A stretch of DNA of 31,222 nt from Chara braunii (lineage: Eukaryota; Streptophyta; Charophyceae; Charales; Characeae): positions 605,027-636,248 of the forward strand of contig BFEA01000096.1 of NCBI GenBank assembly GCA_003427395.1, written 5' to 3'. Position numbers and translations under genes: made by a program. Below are positions 1-10,596 of the stretch, piece by piece (the first letter of the stretch is position 1; each line of letters opens with the position of its first letter). The notes beneath the pieces are model-generated. The model did not search any database. It was not told the DNA's origin and worked only from the letters and a program-made list of their open reading frames with translations.

Positions 1-945
1 TGTGTTTCGATCTAGTCTAGCTCATGCTTCTCACTCATATAGTAGTAGGTGATGTTCCGATTCTTCCTTGGTTGATCTCATGCTTCAATCTTGTGTTTCA
101 ATCTAGTCTAGCTCATGCTTCTCACTCGTATAGTAATAGGTGATGTTCTGATTCTTCCTTGGTTGATTTCATGCTTCAATCTTTTGTTTTAATCTAGTCT
201 ACCTCATGCTTTTCATTTATATAGTAGTAGGTGATGTCCCGATTCTTCTTTGGTTGAAATCATGCTTCAATCTTGTGTTTTGATCAGTCTAGCTCATGCT
301 TTTCACTCACATAGTAGTAGGTGATGTCTCGATTCTTCCTTGGTTGATCTCATGCTTCAATCTTGTGTTTGGATCTAGTCGAATTTATGTTTTTCACTCA
401 CATAGTAGTTGGTGATGACCCGATTCTTCCTTGGTTGATCTCATGCTTCAATCTTGTGTTTCGATCTAGTCTAGCTCATGCTTTTCACTCATATATACTA
501 GTAGGTGATGTTCCGATTCTTCCTTGGTTGATTTCATGCTTCAATCTTGTGTTTTGATCTAGTCTAGCTCATGCTTTTCATTCATATAGTAGTTGGTAAT
601 ATCCCGATTCTTCCCTGGTTGATCTCATGCTTCAGTCTTGTGTTTTTATATAGTCTAGCTCATGCTTTTCACTCACATAGTAGTTGGTGATGTCCCGATT
701 CTTCCTTGGTTGATCTCATTCTTCAATCTTGTATTTTGATTTAATATAGCTCGTGCTCTTCACTCACATAGTAGTTGGTGATGTCCCGATTTTTCCTTGG
801 TTGATCTCATGCTTCAATCTTGCGTTTTGATTTAATCTAGCTCGTGCTTTTCACTCACATTGTAGTAGGTGATGTCCCGATTCATTCTTGATTGCTTGTC
901 ATGATTCAATCTTGTGCTTTGATCTAGTCTAACACATGCTTTCAC
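1..945. repeat. 91-bp tandem satellite, subfamily A (about 10 copies)
   Basis: The unit begins near TGTGTTTCGATCTAGTCTAG and recurs at about 1, 92, 183, 274, 364, 454 and onward, a period of 90-91 bp. Each unit carries GATGTCCCGATTCTTCC and TTGGTTGATCTCATGCTTC with a few substitutions and small indels. The array enters from the left window edge, so its true length is unknown. Since 91 is not a multiple of 3, open frames across it are by-products of the repeat and not genes. Confidence 0.95.
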
Positions 946-2620
946 TCACATGGTAGTTAGTGGTGTTTCGTTTCACACTTGGTTGTTCTTTTACTCGTGC
1001 GCATATACTTTCACTAGTTCAATCTTCATTTTGTCAAGTTCAAGCATGCATGGTAGTGTTCCATTTCATACTTGGTTGTTCTTTCACTCATGTGCATGTG
1101 CTTTCTTCACTTTGTCAAGTTCATGTGTGTTGTAATGTTCCGTTTCACACTTGGTTGCTCTTTCACTCATGTGTATGTGCTTTCACTAGTTCAACCTTCG
1201 TTTGTCAAGTTCAAGCATGTGGTAGTGTTCCGTTTCAGACTTGACTGATCTTTCACTCATGTGCATATGCTTTCACTAGTTCAACCTTCGTTTTGTCAAG
1301 TCCAAGCATGTGGTAGTGTTCCTTTTCATACTTGGTTGTTCTTTCACTTGTGCGCATGTACTTTCACTAGTTCAATCTTCATTTTGTCAAGTTCAACCAT
1401 GCATGGTGGTGTTCCGTTTTACACTTGGTTGCTCTTTCACTCATGTGCATGTGCTTTCACTAGTTCAACCTTCGTTTTGTCAAGATCAAGCATGTGGTAG
1501 TGTTCCGTTTCACACTTGGCTGATCTTCCACTAATGTGCATGTGCTTTCACTAGTTCAATCTTCGTTTTTTCAAGTCCAAGCATATGGTAGTGTTTCGTT
1601 TCATACTTGGTTGTTCTTTCACTCGTGTGCATGTACTTTCACTAGTTCAATCTTCATTTTGTCAAGTTCAAGCATGCATGGTAGTGTTCCATTTCATACT
1701 TGGTTGTTCTTTCACTCATATGCATGTGCTTTCGTCGCCATGTCAAGTTCATGTGTGTTGTAGTGTTCCATTTCACACTTGGTTTCTCTTCCACTCATGT
1801 GCATGTACTTTCACTAGTTCAATCTTCACTTTGTCAAGTTCAAACATGTGATGGTGTTCAGTTCCACACTTGCTTGCTTTTTCACTCATGTGCATGTGCT
1901 TTCACTAGTTCAACTCATTTCGTCAAGTTCAAACATGTGGTGGTGTTCCGTTTCACACTTGGTTGCTCTTTCACTCATATGCATGTGCTTTCACTAGTTC
2001 AACCTTCGTTTTGTCAAGTTCAAGCATGTGGTAGTGTTTCGTTTCACACTTGGCTGATCGTTCACTCATGTGCATATGCTTTCACTAGTTCAACCTTCGT
2101 TTTGTCAAGTTCAAGCATGTGGTAGTGTTCCGTTTCACACTTGGCGGATCTTTCACTCATGTGCATATACTTTCACTAATTCAACCTTTGTTTTGTCAAA
2201 TTCAAGCCTGTGGTAGTGTTCCGTTTCACACTTGGCTGATCTTTCACTCATGTGCATGTGCCATCACTAGTTCAATCTTCATTTTAGCAATCTTCATTTT
2301 AGCAAGTTCAAGCATGGGGAAGTGTTCCGTTTTACACTTGGTTGCTCTTTCACTCATATGCATGTGCTTTCACTAGTTCAATCTTCACTTTGTCAAGTTC
2401 AAACATGAGGTAGTGCTCCATTTCACACTTGGTTGCTCTTTCACTATGTGCATATGCTTTCACTAGTTCAACCATAATTTTGTCAAGTTCAAGCATATGG
2501 TAATGTTCCGTTTCATATTTGGTTGGTCCCCTACCCACATGCATGTGTTGTCTCTACTCAAAGTCTTGTTTTGTCAAGATCGTGTCTTTGATAGTGATCC
2601 GCTTCACACTTGACTATTAC
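946..2620. repeat. 91-bp tandem satellite, subfamily B (about 18 copies)
   Basis: Units carry GTGTTCCGTTTCACACTTGG, then TTTCACTCATGTGCATGTGC, CACTAGTTCAACCTTCG and TTTGTCAAGTTCAAGCATG. Successive TTTCACACTTGG boxes lie near 971, 1064, 1143, 1233, 1324 and 1417, so spacing is mostly 90-93 bp with one short unit of about 79 bp. Some units have an extra ATGC (CATGCATGG against CATGTGG). The shared length and the common GTGTTCCG...CTTGGTTG core suggest that A and B descend from one ancestral monomer. Units degrade after about 2,500. Confidence 0.93.
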
Positions 2621-2720
2621 TACTATGGGATGGGTGACCGACACTTGGCTGCTACTACTGTGAGATGGGTGACCAACATTTGGCCGCTATTACGGAAGGA
2701 TGACGTGATTAGGACTAGTT

Positions 2721-2800
2721 ATCTCTCTCTTCCTTTTCTCTCACTCTCATACTCTCTCCCTCTCTCTCCCTATCTCTCTTTTCTTTCGCTCTCACTCTCG

Positions 2801-2864
<64 letters not shown>

Positions 2865-2930
2865 TCGCTCTTCCTCTCTCTCTCTCTCTCTCTCCATCTT
2901 CATTTTGCTCTCTCTCTCCCTTCCCCCACT
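2721..2930. repeat. CT/T-rich microsatellite with a 30-nt poly-T run
   Basis: A nearly pure pyrimidine tract follows the satellite: interrupted CTCTCT, a run of about 30 T at 2804-2833, then (CT)n to about 2930. Length in such tracts is poorly determined by short reads. Open frames here (poly Ser-Leu, Arg-Glu) are compositional. Confidence 0.95.
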
Positions 2931-4828
2931 TGGCTTATAACTAACCCTTCATCACACATTTGTTACATTGCCACAATTTGTCAGGGAACGAACGGTGAAA
3001 GAAAACGGTCCTCACTTGGTGGAGAAAGAGGGCAAGGGAAGGGCCGCCGGTCCCTTGTGCCACCAAGAAGGAAGAGGAAGGACACTTGAGAGATTGAGGG
3101 GAGGCAAAAGTCCGAGAAAAAGTGTAGCCTGAAGCAAAGGTTAGTTTGACTTAACCATTTTCCCGACTGCATGACTACGAGAAGAGAATGGACTGATTGA
3201 GGATAAAGAAAAGCCAAAGAAAAAGGAAAGTTAGGCATGCGGGAAGGGTTATGTGTTGATCCCCAATGGGGGATTGTATCGGTCCTTGCTTCGTGTGGGA
3301 TTGTGCAGGTAAGTAAAGGCTTGGGATGCCTTGAGCGGGACGGGGCCGGCAGAGACCGGGCGGCAATGGAAAAGGGAAAAGGGGGCAAAGAGGGCTACGA
3401 GACCCTTAGTGTAAACTCGAACCATGGGAGTGACTCTTGTGCATGTGACTTGGAGTGTAAATGAAAGAAAGAAGTGCAACCTTGCTAAGCGGACTGTGAA
3501 GTAGCCTGTGCATGTGTATAATGGCCCCCAAAAGACTAAGGGGCCGACTTCAATAATGATAGATGGAATGCATGAGATTCGAGGAGTGCGTAAAAGCGAG
3601 GGGGAAGACGACACTGCCGCACCCCGATGACGCGGTAGAATTGCAATACTTAGAGAAATAGTGTGCGGCCTAAGGATGACGCTTAGCCTGCACACAAGAG
3701 AAGAAGAACTCTCAAAGAACCCCTGGACTGCCTGTGCATTGGAAGGAGCAATTGCTTGAGAACACAACCAAGAGTAAAAAAAAATCAGCGTTGCGGAATG
3801 ACCAGCAAGACTACCACCTAGCGTGAGGGTTGAGCTACCTCCCCAATGTCGAAGCCCTCTCGCTCGATGGCCCACCCCAATCCATCTCATAGCACTAGGT
3901 GGGGGTGACCCTGGGACAAACAGCCCGCGCCCTGAGCATGAGCGTGGGCGGGTCGAGCCAATTGGGACCCGCAGTGGGGTCGACCAAGGCTCGAAAGTCT
4001 ACCGGGGTTTGGCCCTACAAAATTGGTGGAGGTAACGGGCAAAATGTTAAACTGACCCTTGCGATTCCGAAGGGGACGCCCGACGCATTGACGTGTACAT
4101 AACTTAAGATAAGGGAATGAGGACTTATGCTTGCTCTACCCCTTGAGAGAATCAGACTTGAGAGTGGCTGGACGCATGGCATGGTCAGGCCTAGAGATAT
4201 AACATGCATGCTGTACATTTGATTTTCCATCTCCTTGTGGAATGACTCTAGCCCTCCTTCGTCCGGTGCTATTGTTCGCCAGTCCGGGGGAGCCTTGGGC
4301 AAGTCGCACGTGGACCCGTCCTCTTCGTGTGAAAGAAGGGCTTCGGTTACCTGGCAGGCGGTTGGTGCTTCGGCTTCAGCCGGAGACCGATGAAAACCCC
4401 ACGGCCGAGTGATCCGACCGAATGGGTGCCCTTCTCTCTTCTTCTTTGAGCCCAGCGGGCTCATGCACTATACACATTGAAATGCTTGAAGGAACCAACA
4501 TGAAGACAACGGGTCATCAAGAAGAAACAACCTCTCCCTATGAAAGGACAGACAAATGAAGAGAAAGGAAATAAAGGGAGTTGCTAGACTCCAAGGAAAA
4601 CTAACTCACCCTTGAAGATTCTCACGAGAAGGAACCAACCACTGTGTATGGAAGTAGAGGGAGTGACACTCATTGTCTTAAGAGAAAATCGTGAGTTATG
4701 GGTAGGAAGCGCTAGGCGCACCAAGGGAAAGACACTTGTACTACGTGTGTCCCACTTGGGACTTGTGATTTGCATGATGGGATTTGAGCATCCTGCTAGG
4801 GACCATGGTGTAAGTATCGTTTCAGACC
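2931..4828. other. Unassigned stretch upstream of the retroelement pol
   Basis: I see no gene I can support in these 1.9 kb. Open frames are short, occur on both strands and carry no recognisable domain. A good splice-donor match (CAG|GTAAGT at 3306-3312) and a frame at 3899-4102 ending in TGVWPYKIGGGNGQ followed by a hydrophobic strand are the only coding-like hints. By position it could hold the 5' LTR, leader and gag of the element whose pol begins at 4829. I could not find here a copy of the presumed 3' LTR start (TGTCTTGGG) seen at 9434, so the 5' end of that element is not recognised. Confidence 0.4.
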
Positions 4829-5990
4829 ATGTTGCAAGTCAACCCCAGATTGCTCAAAGGGCTTAGACAACTGTTGACTCGCCGACGAGTAGAGATAAAC
4901 GAAAATCCGAAATCACAGGAAATGGAAAGGGAGGAGGAAGCTCCGCAAGAAGTAGTTAATCTCCAGAGGAGTTGTGAAAATTTGGAGGATTTAGAGAAGG
5001 CCTTTGCGGACATCTGCCTGATCTTACCAGACCGCGGAGGCGGGGAGGTTATGAGGGTTCCACCAGGGACGAAGCGTAATTTCCATGCACTGCCCGTAGG
5101 AAAGTTAAAGGTGCAGATTGGGACACATCACACAAACGCTCTAGTAGACGGAGGTCCATAAATCACACTCATAAGAAGAGATTTCGCAACAATTACCGGC
5201 TGTGTAGTTAACAAGGAGGTAATGGGAAGCATCCGAGGGGTCGGTGGCGAGATCCCGTTTTTAGGGTACGTCACTAAATGTGCAGTCAAGCCAGACATCC
5301 GGGAGTCGATTTGGTCATTTCAGCGGATGACCGTGTTAGACGAGATGGACCATGACATAATCCTCGGGAGACCATGGTGCGCCAATGTAGAAATGATAGG
5401 GATGCATCTGCATGATGACACGTATATGGTGGACTTAGAGGACCCAATAACTGGCCGTGGGGAGCTCCTCCGACTCATCGGGACCGGGGAAGACCCACCT
5501 AAAGGGAAGTTGGCAACGTGGTCACCGTCATTCGAAGATAACGCCCGGAAGGGGGCTTTTGCGCGAATGGAAGGTATGAGAAAGAGGGTAGAAATTATGA
5601 TTGAGGAAGCATTCAACAAGAAGGAATGGATCAAGATGGGCCTGCCTCAGAAGAAGAGAAGGCAGGAGGACGAAATCCTAGGTGTCATGGTGGCGGAAAG
5701 GGAAGCGGAGGTTGAACTCGGGGTCAGCCTGTGCAAACAGAAAGAGGTACGCATGGAGGCGTCGAAAGTTGTGCTCGAGATCCCCGACTTATTACAGCTC
5801 ATCAAGGCTATCAGATATCACAAAGTAGGGGTGGACCCGGCGACACTGGCCAAATTTGAAAAGGAAGTACATAAGGGATATCGTCTTAATGAAAAAATAG
5901 TCAGTATTCAACCACGGGTCGTAGAGGCGACAAGGGTAACTCCGACCGTTCATTTTTCAAGAGAAAGATTCTGGAAGGAAGAGTTCAAAA
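4829..5990 (+). pseudogene. pol N-terminal part: retroviral-type aspartic protease and linker (broken)
   Basis: The pepsin-like retroelement protease normally cuts the Gag-Pol polyprotein. It is visible from about residue 86 of the first frame: LKVQIGTHHTNALVDGGP, where the family has Asp-Ser/Thr-Gly-Ala. Asp is kept (codon 5147-5149) but the next residue is Gly. The frame then hits TAA at 5159-5161 and continues in the same frame with ITLIRRDF and, near 5357-5380, the hallmark DIILGRPW of retroelement proteases. A charged linker follows to about 5990. Resumption in the same frame shows a single nonsense lesion and not two genes. Upstream of the protease, residues 1-85 are charged and unassigned. 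The start at 4829 is simply the first ATG in this frame; the real protein would have begun further upstream, in gag. Confidence 0.85.
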
Positions 5991-7178
5991 GTACAAGCCA
6001 GTAGAGAAGAAAGCAAAGCCAATCTCGATCCTGTTGGAGACATCTAAGGAAGAGGCTATGGAGAGGGAAGAGGATGTTCTTCGAGTAATCCGAGAGAGGC
6101 GAGCAACGGAAGGACATCGGATACCAGATGAAGTAGCTGACATGATGAAGATAGGGATAGAGGGATCCTTAACAGAAGAAGAAAACCGCCTGATCAAAAG
6201 GACGTGTCAGGAGTTTCATCTGGCATTTGCCTTTAGTGATCATCAAAATGGGCGGTTAGACGCAAAGTTAATCCCTCCGATCAGGATCCACACCGTAGAG
6301 CATGAACGCTGGAATGACAAAGGACCGTCCTACGAATTCGGAATAGCAGGAGAAGTGACAGACCTTCTCCGAGCAAAAATGCACTCCTTCGTTGCAGAAC
6401 CTACCGCGTCGTCGTATGCAAATAGGTGGTTCATCTTTCGGAAAGCCAACAAGACAGTGAGGTGGATTCAAGACCTGCAAAAGTTGAATGCGGTAACCAT
6501 CCGGGATGCCGGGTCGCTACCACAGGGAGACTTATTAGCAGAATCCCACGCCGGTCGGAGCATTTACTCCCCGATAAATTTGTATTCAGGGTACGACCAG
6601 TTTCCATTGGATGCTCGGGACAGACCATACACTGCAATGCACACCATTGTAGGTCAGTTGCAGATGCAGGTGACCCCTATGGGTTTTACGAACGCAGTAG
6701 CCGAAGCGCAAAGGAAAATGCTCGCCGTAGCCGGAGACATGTTTCTAGAGAAGTGTGAACCCTACATCGACGACAACCCGATCAAAGGCGCCTAGGAGAA
6801 GGACGAGACGGAGGTCCAGCCGGGAATTCAAAAATTTGTGTGGGATCATCTGCAGGACATCAAAGACTTACTCCGTCGGTTTTTAGTATACAACATCATG
6901 ACTAGCGGACGAAAACGTATTCTGGCAGTACCGGAAATAACCATACTTAGATTCCGCTGTGGCGCATATGGAAGGAAGCCGGATCCAACAAAGACCGATA
7001 AGATATCGCAGTGGCCAACGCCCCTGCGCACAACGACGGAGGTAAGGGCATTCTTAGGCGTGGTCGACTTTTGGAGGATTTTTATTAAATTTTTTGCCAA
7101 GATTGTTGAGCCTATCCGGACCATGATCAGAGAAGAAGGAACCATGGATTAGACGGAGGAGCGGGAGGGAGCCGTCCA
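5991..7178 (+). pseudogene. pol reverse transcriptase domain (broken, motif A Asp replaced by Asn)
   Basis: RT copies element RNA into DNA in the cytoplasmic particle. The frame shifts by one base near 5985-5990, where an AAAA run seems to have lost an A, and continues from KYKPVEKK. Recognisable parts are WIQDLQKLNAVTIRDAG, the motif A region NLYSGYDQF (6577 onward), motif B VTPMGFTNAVAEAQ, and the catalytic YIDD at 6763-6774. After a TAG at 6793-6795 the same frame goes on with the connection segment (FVWDHLQDIKDLLRRFLVYN; KTDKISQWPTPLRTTTEV; RAFLGVVDFWRIF). A second TAG at 7150-7152 follows MD, where a Trp is likely. In Ty3/gypsy RTs motif A has Asp before L-x-S-G-Y; here the codon is AAT, one G-to-A step from GAT, so activity would be lost even without the stops. 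Confidence 0.92.
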
Positions 7179-7985
7179 ACCCTCAAGGACATACTGACAT
7201 CTGAGCAAGTCGCCTTGGCAGCGTCCTATTTTAACGACGAAGTTGGACGACCATTCATTATAGAGACAGACGGAGGATCCTTGGCCGTAGGGGGCGTACT
7301 GATTTAAAGGGATGAGGAAGGAAAAGAGAGGCTAATTAGGTTCGAAAGTAGAACCCTGAACTCCGCAGAACGGCGGTACTCACAGTTCAAGAAGGAGGTC
7401 CTAGCCATTTTGCATTATCTCAAAACCTTCCAAGCCTACCTATTTGAGAGGCGGTTCATCCTAAGGATCAACCCAACGAATGTCGCAGGGGCTCTAAAGA
7501 ATTACAAACCTATAGACCCAACGGTGGGGAGATGGGTAGGATTCATCTGGCAGTTCGATTACAAGATCGAACGAATTGCTGCACTAAAAAACAAGGCTGA
7601 TGGGGTAAGTCGGGTCTGTATCACGCCCGAAGGGGTGGAAGATGCAGAGCCCATAAACGCGTTCCTTGAATACGAAGGAGGAACCCTTGCGGTAGATAAT
7701 GAAATGATGAGCGAAGGATGCGCGTCGGAAGAATTGTTGATCCAGACCTTGGAAAAAGGGGCTCCTGCTGTAGTGGCGGAGCTTAAGGAAGGGTCAGTTA
7801 CCATCCAGGGACGCAAAGAGGAGAAGGATTCGTGGGGGGCGATAGTAGGTCCAAAGGAGGAACTGATAGCGATGGTCGTTGAGGGAGGCCGGAAAGTCGT
7901 GATAAGCCTAGTGGAGTCCTGGGAACAGAGAGAGAAGCAGCTAATGGTAAACCAGAAGCAGGAAAGGCAGGGTGAGGATAAAAAA
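7179..7985 (+). pseudogene. pol RNase H domain and linker (broken)
   Basis: RNase H removes the RNA strand during reverse transcription. The frame changes again near 7178 (CAACCC where CAAACCC would keep the frame) and runs as TLKDILTSEQVALAASYF. The first catalytic Asp sits in FIIETDGGSLAVGGVL, followed by TAA at 7305-7307, where CAA (Gln) is likely. SAERRYSQFKKEVLAI carries the Glu, and KADGVSR carries the last Asp. ILRINPTNVAGAL aligns with the usual T-D-H-x-x-L region, but the acidic residue appears as Asn (AAC at 7470-7472), another G-to-A type change (inference by alignment from memory). The 100-residue tail after about 7620 is acidic linker ending at TAG 7986-7988. Confidence 0.88.
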
Positions 7986-9304
7986 TAGAAAGAGTTTTTC
8001 TATGGCCAGATGTACGAAGGGGTCTCTTGAAAGATCGGGTTGCTTTTGGTAGGAAATAAACAGTCCATGGAGGTCCACATTAAGGCAAGGGAGGAGGCCG
8101 AAAGATACGTCCTAAGGAGTGGTCATTTGTTCAAAAGGGAGGAAGGCGTTATGCCTAGAAGGGTTGTATGCGGAAGGCCTAGGCAACTGGACGTCATCCA
8201 AGCAATGCACGACGGACTGGCGGGAGGACATCGATCGTCCAAAGGGACCCTGACAAAGATTACACCCTTTTATTATTGGCCAGACATGGCAGGAATAGTC
8301 GCTACGTATTATCAAACCTGTCTGATCTGCCAGGAGCGGAGCTCGACACACGTCTTCGAACCACTTAGGCCAACACGGGTGCTGGGACCGAGACATTTGG
8401 TCCATCTTGACCTTGCGGTTATGCCCGTATCCACTGATGGATACAGGTATATCCTGGACGCGCGGGACAACTTGAGCGGGTTTGAAGAAGCAGTCGCCCT
8501 CAAGAAAAAGATGGGGGAAAGTGTAGCAGATTGGATAAAAGATTTTTACGTGAGGCATCCTTTCATCAGGAGGTTTATAGAAGACAATGGAATGGAGTTT
8601 GTTAACCAAGAAGTGTTGGGAATACTTAAAGGACTTTGTGTACCTTTCAAACTCATCGAGCCGTATCACCCAGAGGCCAATGCACCTGTGGAAAGGGGGC
8701 ACCGAAACTTTAAAAAAAACATGATTGCGAACCTCGCGGCGGATAATCTGGGGAGTTGGCCTAGGTATCTTAAGCAGGTTGTCTTCTCGGAGAACATGGC
8801 ACCTAAGAGGACAACGGGATGTATCCCAGCGGAACTTTGGTACAGAAGAGAGATCGACTTTCCCTTGGAGGCCTTGATACCTACCCGGAACAAGTTAGAT
8901 CACGATCCACGTATGACCACGGAAGAATTAATTGAGGCAAAATGTCAACAAGTCCTTAGAAACGAGGAGGTCATGGAAGACATCGTCAATCGGGTACCAG
9001 ACAGCAGGATGAGGGACAAAGCAAGGTGGGACCAGGTTAAGAATATCCGAAAGGAGCCACTGCATGTCGGAGAGACAGTATTGGTAAGAAACTCGACACT
9101 AGAAAACACCTGGTCTGGGAAACTGGGGAGGAGGTTCAAAGGCCCCTACTGGATCGCTAAGCGGGTGGGACTGAACACTTCGAATTGGAAGATCTGGATG
9201 AAACTGGATTGAGAGGGCCCTTCCCGGGGCAACGGTTGGTCAGGTTTCTAAGTCGGGATCCAGTGGAACAATGGCTTCAGGAGGCCGAGGACAAGGAAAA
9301 CTGA
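7986..9304 (+). pseudogene. pol integrase domain (DD35E, broken at both ends)
   Basis: Integrase inserts the element DNA into the chromosome. Two stops (TAG 7986, TGA 8028) interrupt its N-terminal lead-in, and the same frame stays open from 8040 to 9212. The HHCC zinc site is seen as MHDGLAGGH and CLIC. The catalytic core has Asp in VHLDLAV (8409-8411), Asp in IEDNGMEF (8583-8585) and Glu in PVERGH (8691-8693), so the second acidic pair has exactly 35 residues between, the classical DD35E spacing. A GPY-like C-terminal module (FKGPYWIAKRVG) follows. Near 9178 the frame shifts, and FELEDLDETGLRGPFPGQ and RLVRFLSRDPVEQW finish at TGA 9302-9304. I see no chromodomain. This is the best preserved pol domain; the three catalytic residues are intact. 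Confidence 0.93.
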
Positions 9305-9423
9305 GGAGTCTACAAGCTAAGAACTGATGACAACTTTGCCCACACCATGAACTGTCTCTGACCCCGCCTGTGGGACTTTCCTTTTCTGAGAGGGAGCAAT
9401 GACTTGGGCTGATTAAAAATGCG

Positions 9424-9433
9424 AGGGGGGGAA
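9424..9433 (+). promoter_or_regulatory. Polypurine tract before the presumed 3' LTR
   Basis: AGGGGGGGAA lies directly before TGTCTTGGG. In LTR retrotransposons a purine run immediately 5' of the 3' LTR primes plus-strand DNA synthesis, and LTRs begin with TG. Its position about 120 bp after the end of integrase is as expected. Confidence 0.65.
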
Positions 9434-9711
9434 TGTCTTGGGACTATTCTGTACCAATGGGTTTTTTGTGTGGTAATGGAAAAGGTTGTTGGAACATTGT
9501 ATCATAGTTCTTGATGGGAAAATAATGGGGTCATTACAAATGTGGCATTTGCATGAAAGGGCAATGTATAATAGTGGCTTGGTGCGAAGGATACTAAGAG
9601 CATTCTGGGGAAGCAGTATTTCCTACCGAACTGGGGAAATGTGTGTATGAGGGGCTTGGCGGGTGTTGTTTTCTTATATAGGACCAGGAAAGAAGCCTTA
9701 GAAAAGTAAAA
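9434..9711 (+). repeat. Probable LTR start, with TATA box at 9675
   Basis: The sequence begins TGTCTTGGGAC after the purine tract and contains TATATA at 9675-9680 near its 3' side, a plausible LTR promoter. The 3' limit is uncertain. I place it before the ATG at 9712 because charged gag-like sequence starts there. No second copy of this LTR was found in the window by eye. Confidence 0.45.
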
Positions 9712-10596
9712 ATGGAATTCGGGAACGAAAATGACAGCGGGGCGATCAACAGGCCTAGCGAAGGGGGAGGAGCGGGACCAAGTCGAGAGCGGAGGACTGC
9801 CAAGAGAAAGTTGTACATAGGGTACCTGTCCAAACATATAGTGGGCAGGGGGGCGAGGAAACAAGTGTGTAGAGGACCCTCGCCTCTCAGGGAGTCAAAG
9901 CGAGGAAGAGAAAACGGATATGGGAGAAAGGGTTTGGACCTCTGCCGATGGAAGGGCCGAGAGATGCAAGCAGCATGAGCCTTGGCATAGGGAGAACGAG
10001 GGGAGGCAGGACATGTGTGACGGACGCGAAGATGGGGAAGATAGAAGGGAAAGCCCGCGTGAAGAGCGGAGCGGCCACGACAGTTATAACGGGAGATACC
10101 CGAATTTTGAGGAAGGATATGGGAGGAGGACGAAGATCCCTTATAATCCGGATCCAAAGAATTTCACGGGTGAGTTCAGCCCCGTACGGTCGGCAGAGGG
10201 GAGGACGAGGAGAAGGAGGTACAACAAATCATCGAGATTAGCGGTGACGACGAGAGAGATGAGATCTCAAAGCCCCGAGAAGAGAGGCGGCCACCTACGA
10301 ACAAGCCACGTGAAGGGCCCTCCAAATGGGAAGATGAGTTCGGGCCAACGCCCAGTCATTGGTTTGAGCAGTGGCTTAGCGTAATCAAGCACGATTGGAT
10401 TATCGAGACCACAGAATTGATGGAGGCAGGAGTGACAACCACACCTTTGGACTTTTACAGTGAGATGAAGTTGCAGGAAATAGCGAAGAGAAAGAGGGAA
10501 ATCCTGGCCTCCGGCCTGGGAGTTAAAAAGTCAGTCAAAAGTCGAGATGGGCAAGGGACCAAGCAAGATGGGATATATGACAGCAGGAGGGATTAG
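9712..10596 (+). pseudogene. Charged gag-like region, two frame changes
   Basis: Three overlapping open stretches form one likely broken protein: 9712-9978 (starts MEFGNENDSGAINRPSEG), 9920-10384 in the next frame (RRTKIPYNPDPKNFTGEFS near its middle) and 10174-10596 back in the first frame (VQQIIEISGDDERDE; PTPSHWFEQWLSVIKHDW; TTPLDFYSEMKLQEIAKR). Composition is very rich in Arg, Glu, Gly and Lys, as in many Gag N-terminal regions, but I see no CCHC zinc knuckle and do not recognise the family. It follows the presumed LTR, the place where gag is expected, so it may be the start of a second element sharing that LTR. It could also be an unrelated charged protein. Confidence 0.45.

Larger units (their letters stand above)
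4829..9433 (+). mobile_element. Degraded Ty3/gypsy-type LTR retrotransposon (pol region to polypurine tract)
   Basis: The domain order protease, reverse transcriptase, RNase H, integrase is that of Ty3/gypsy elements; Ty1/copia elements have integrase before RT. Every pol domain is recognisable, but the reading frame is broken by in-frame stops at 5159, 6793, 7150, 7305, 7986 and 8028 and by frame changes near 5985, 7178 and 9178. A purine run just before TGTCTTGGG at 9434 suits a polypurine tract and 3' LTR start. No matching 5' LTR was found by eye. The copy is dead. Several lesions are explained by C-to-T or G-to-A transitions, as expected of methylated DNA decaying by deamination (inference). 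Confidence 0.9.

Noticed and set aside
960-2376. Overlapping open frames with repeated FHTWLFFHSCACAFTSS-like peptides
   Set aside because: They are translations of a 91-bp satellite in all frames. The period is not a multiple of 3, so no protein repeat is being maintained.
1-2620. CRISPR-like array
   Set aside because: The repeats are directly adjacent with no unique spacers, and the window is eukaryotic.
3237-3464. Possible exon with donor CAG|GTAAGT at 3306-3312
   Set aside because: A single good donor with no acceptor partner, no recognisable protein and no neighbouring exon.
3249-3890. 213-codon - strand frame
   Set aside because: No domain or compositional coding signal. It overlaps other long frames on both strands in GC-rich DNA and starts and ends without splice or regulatory support.
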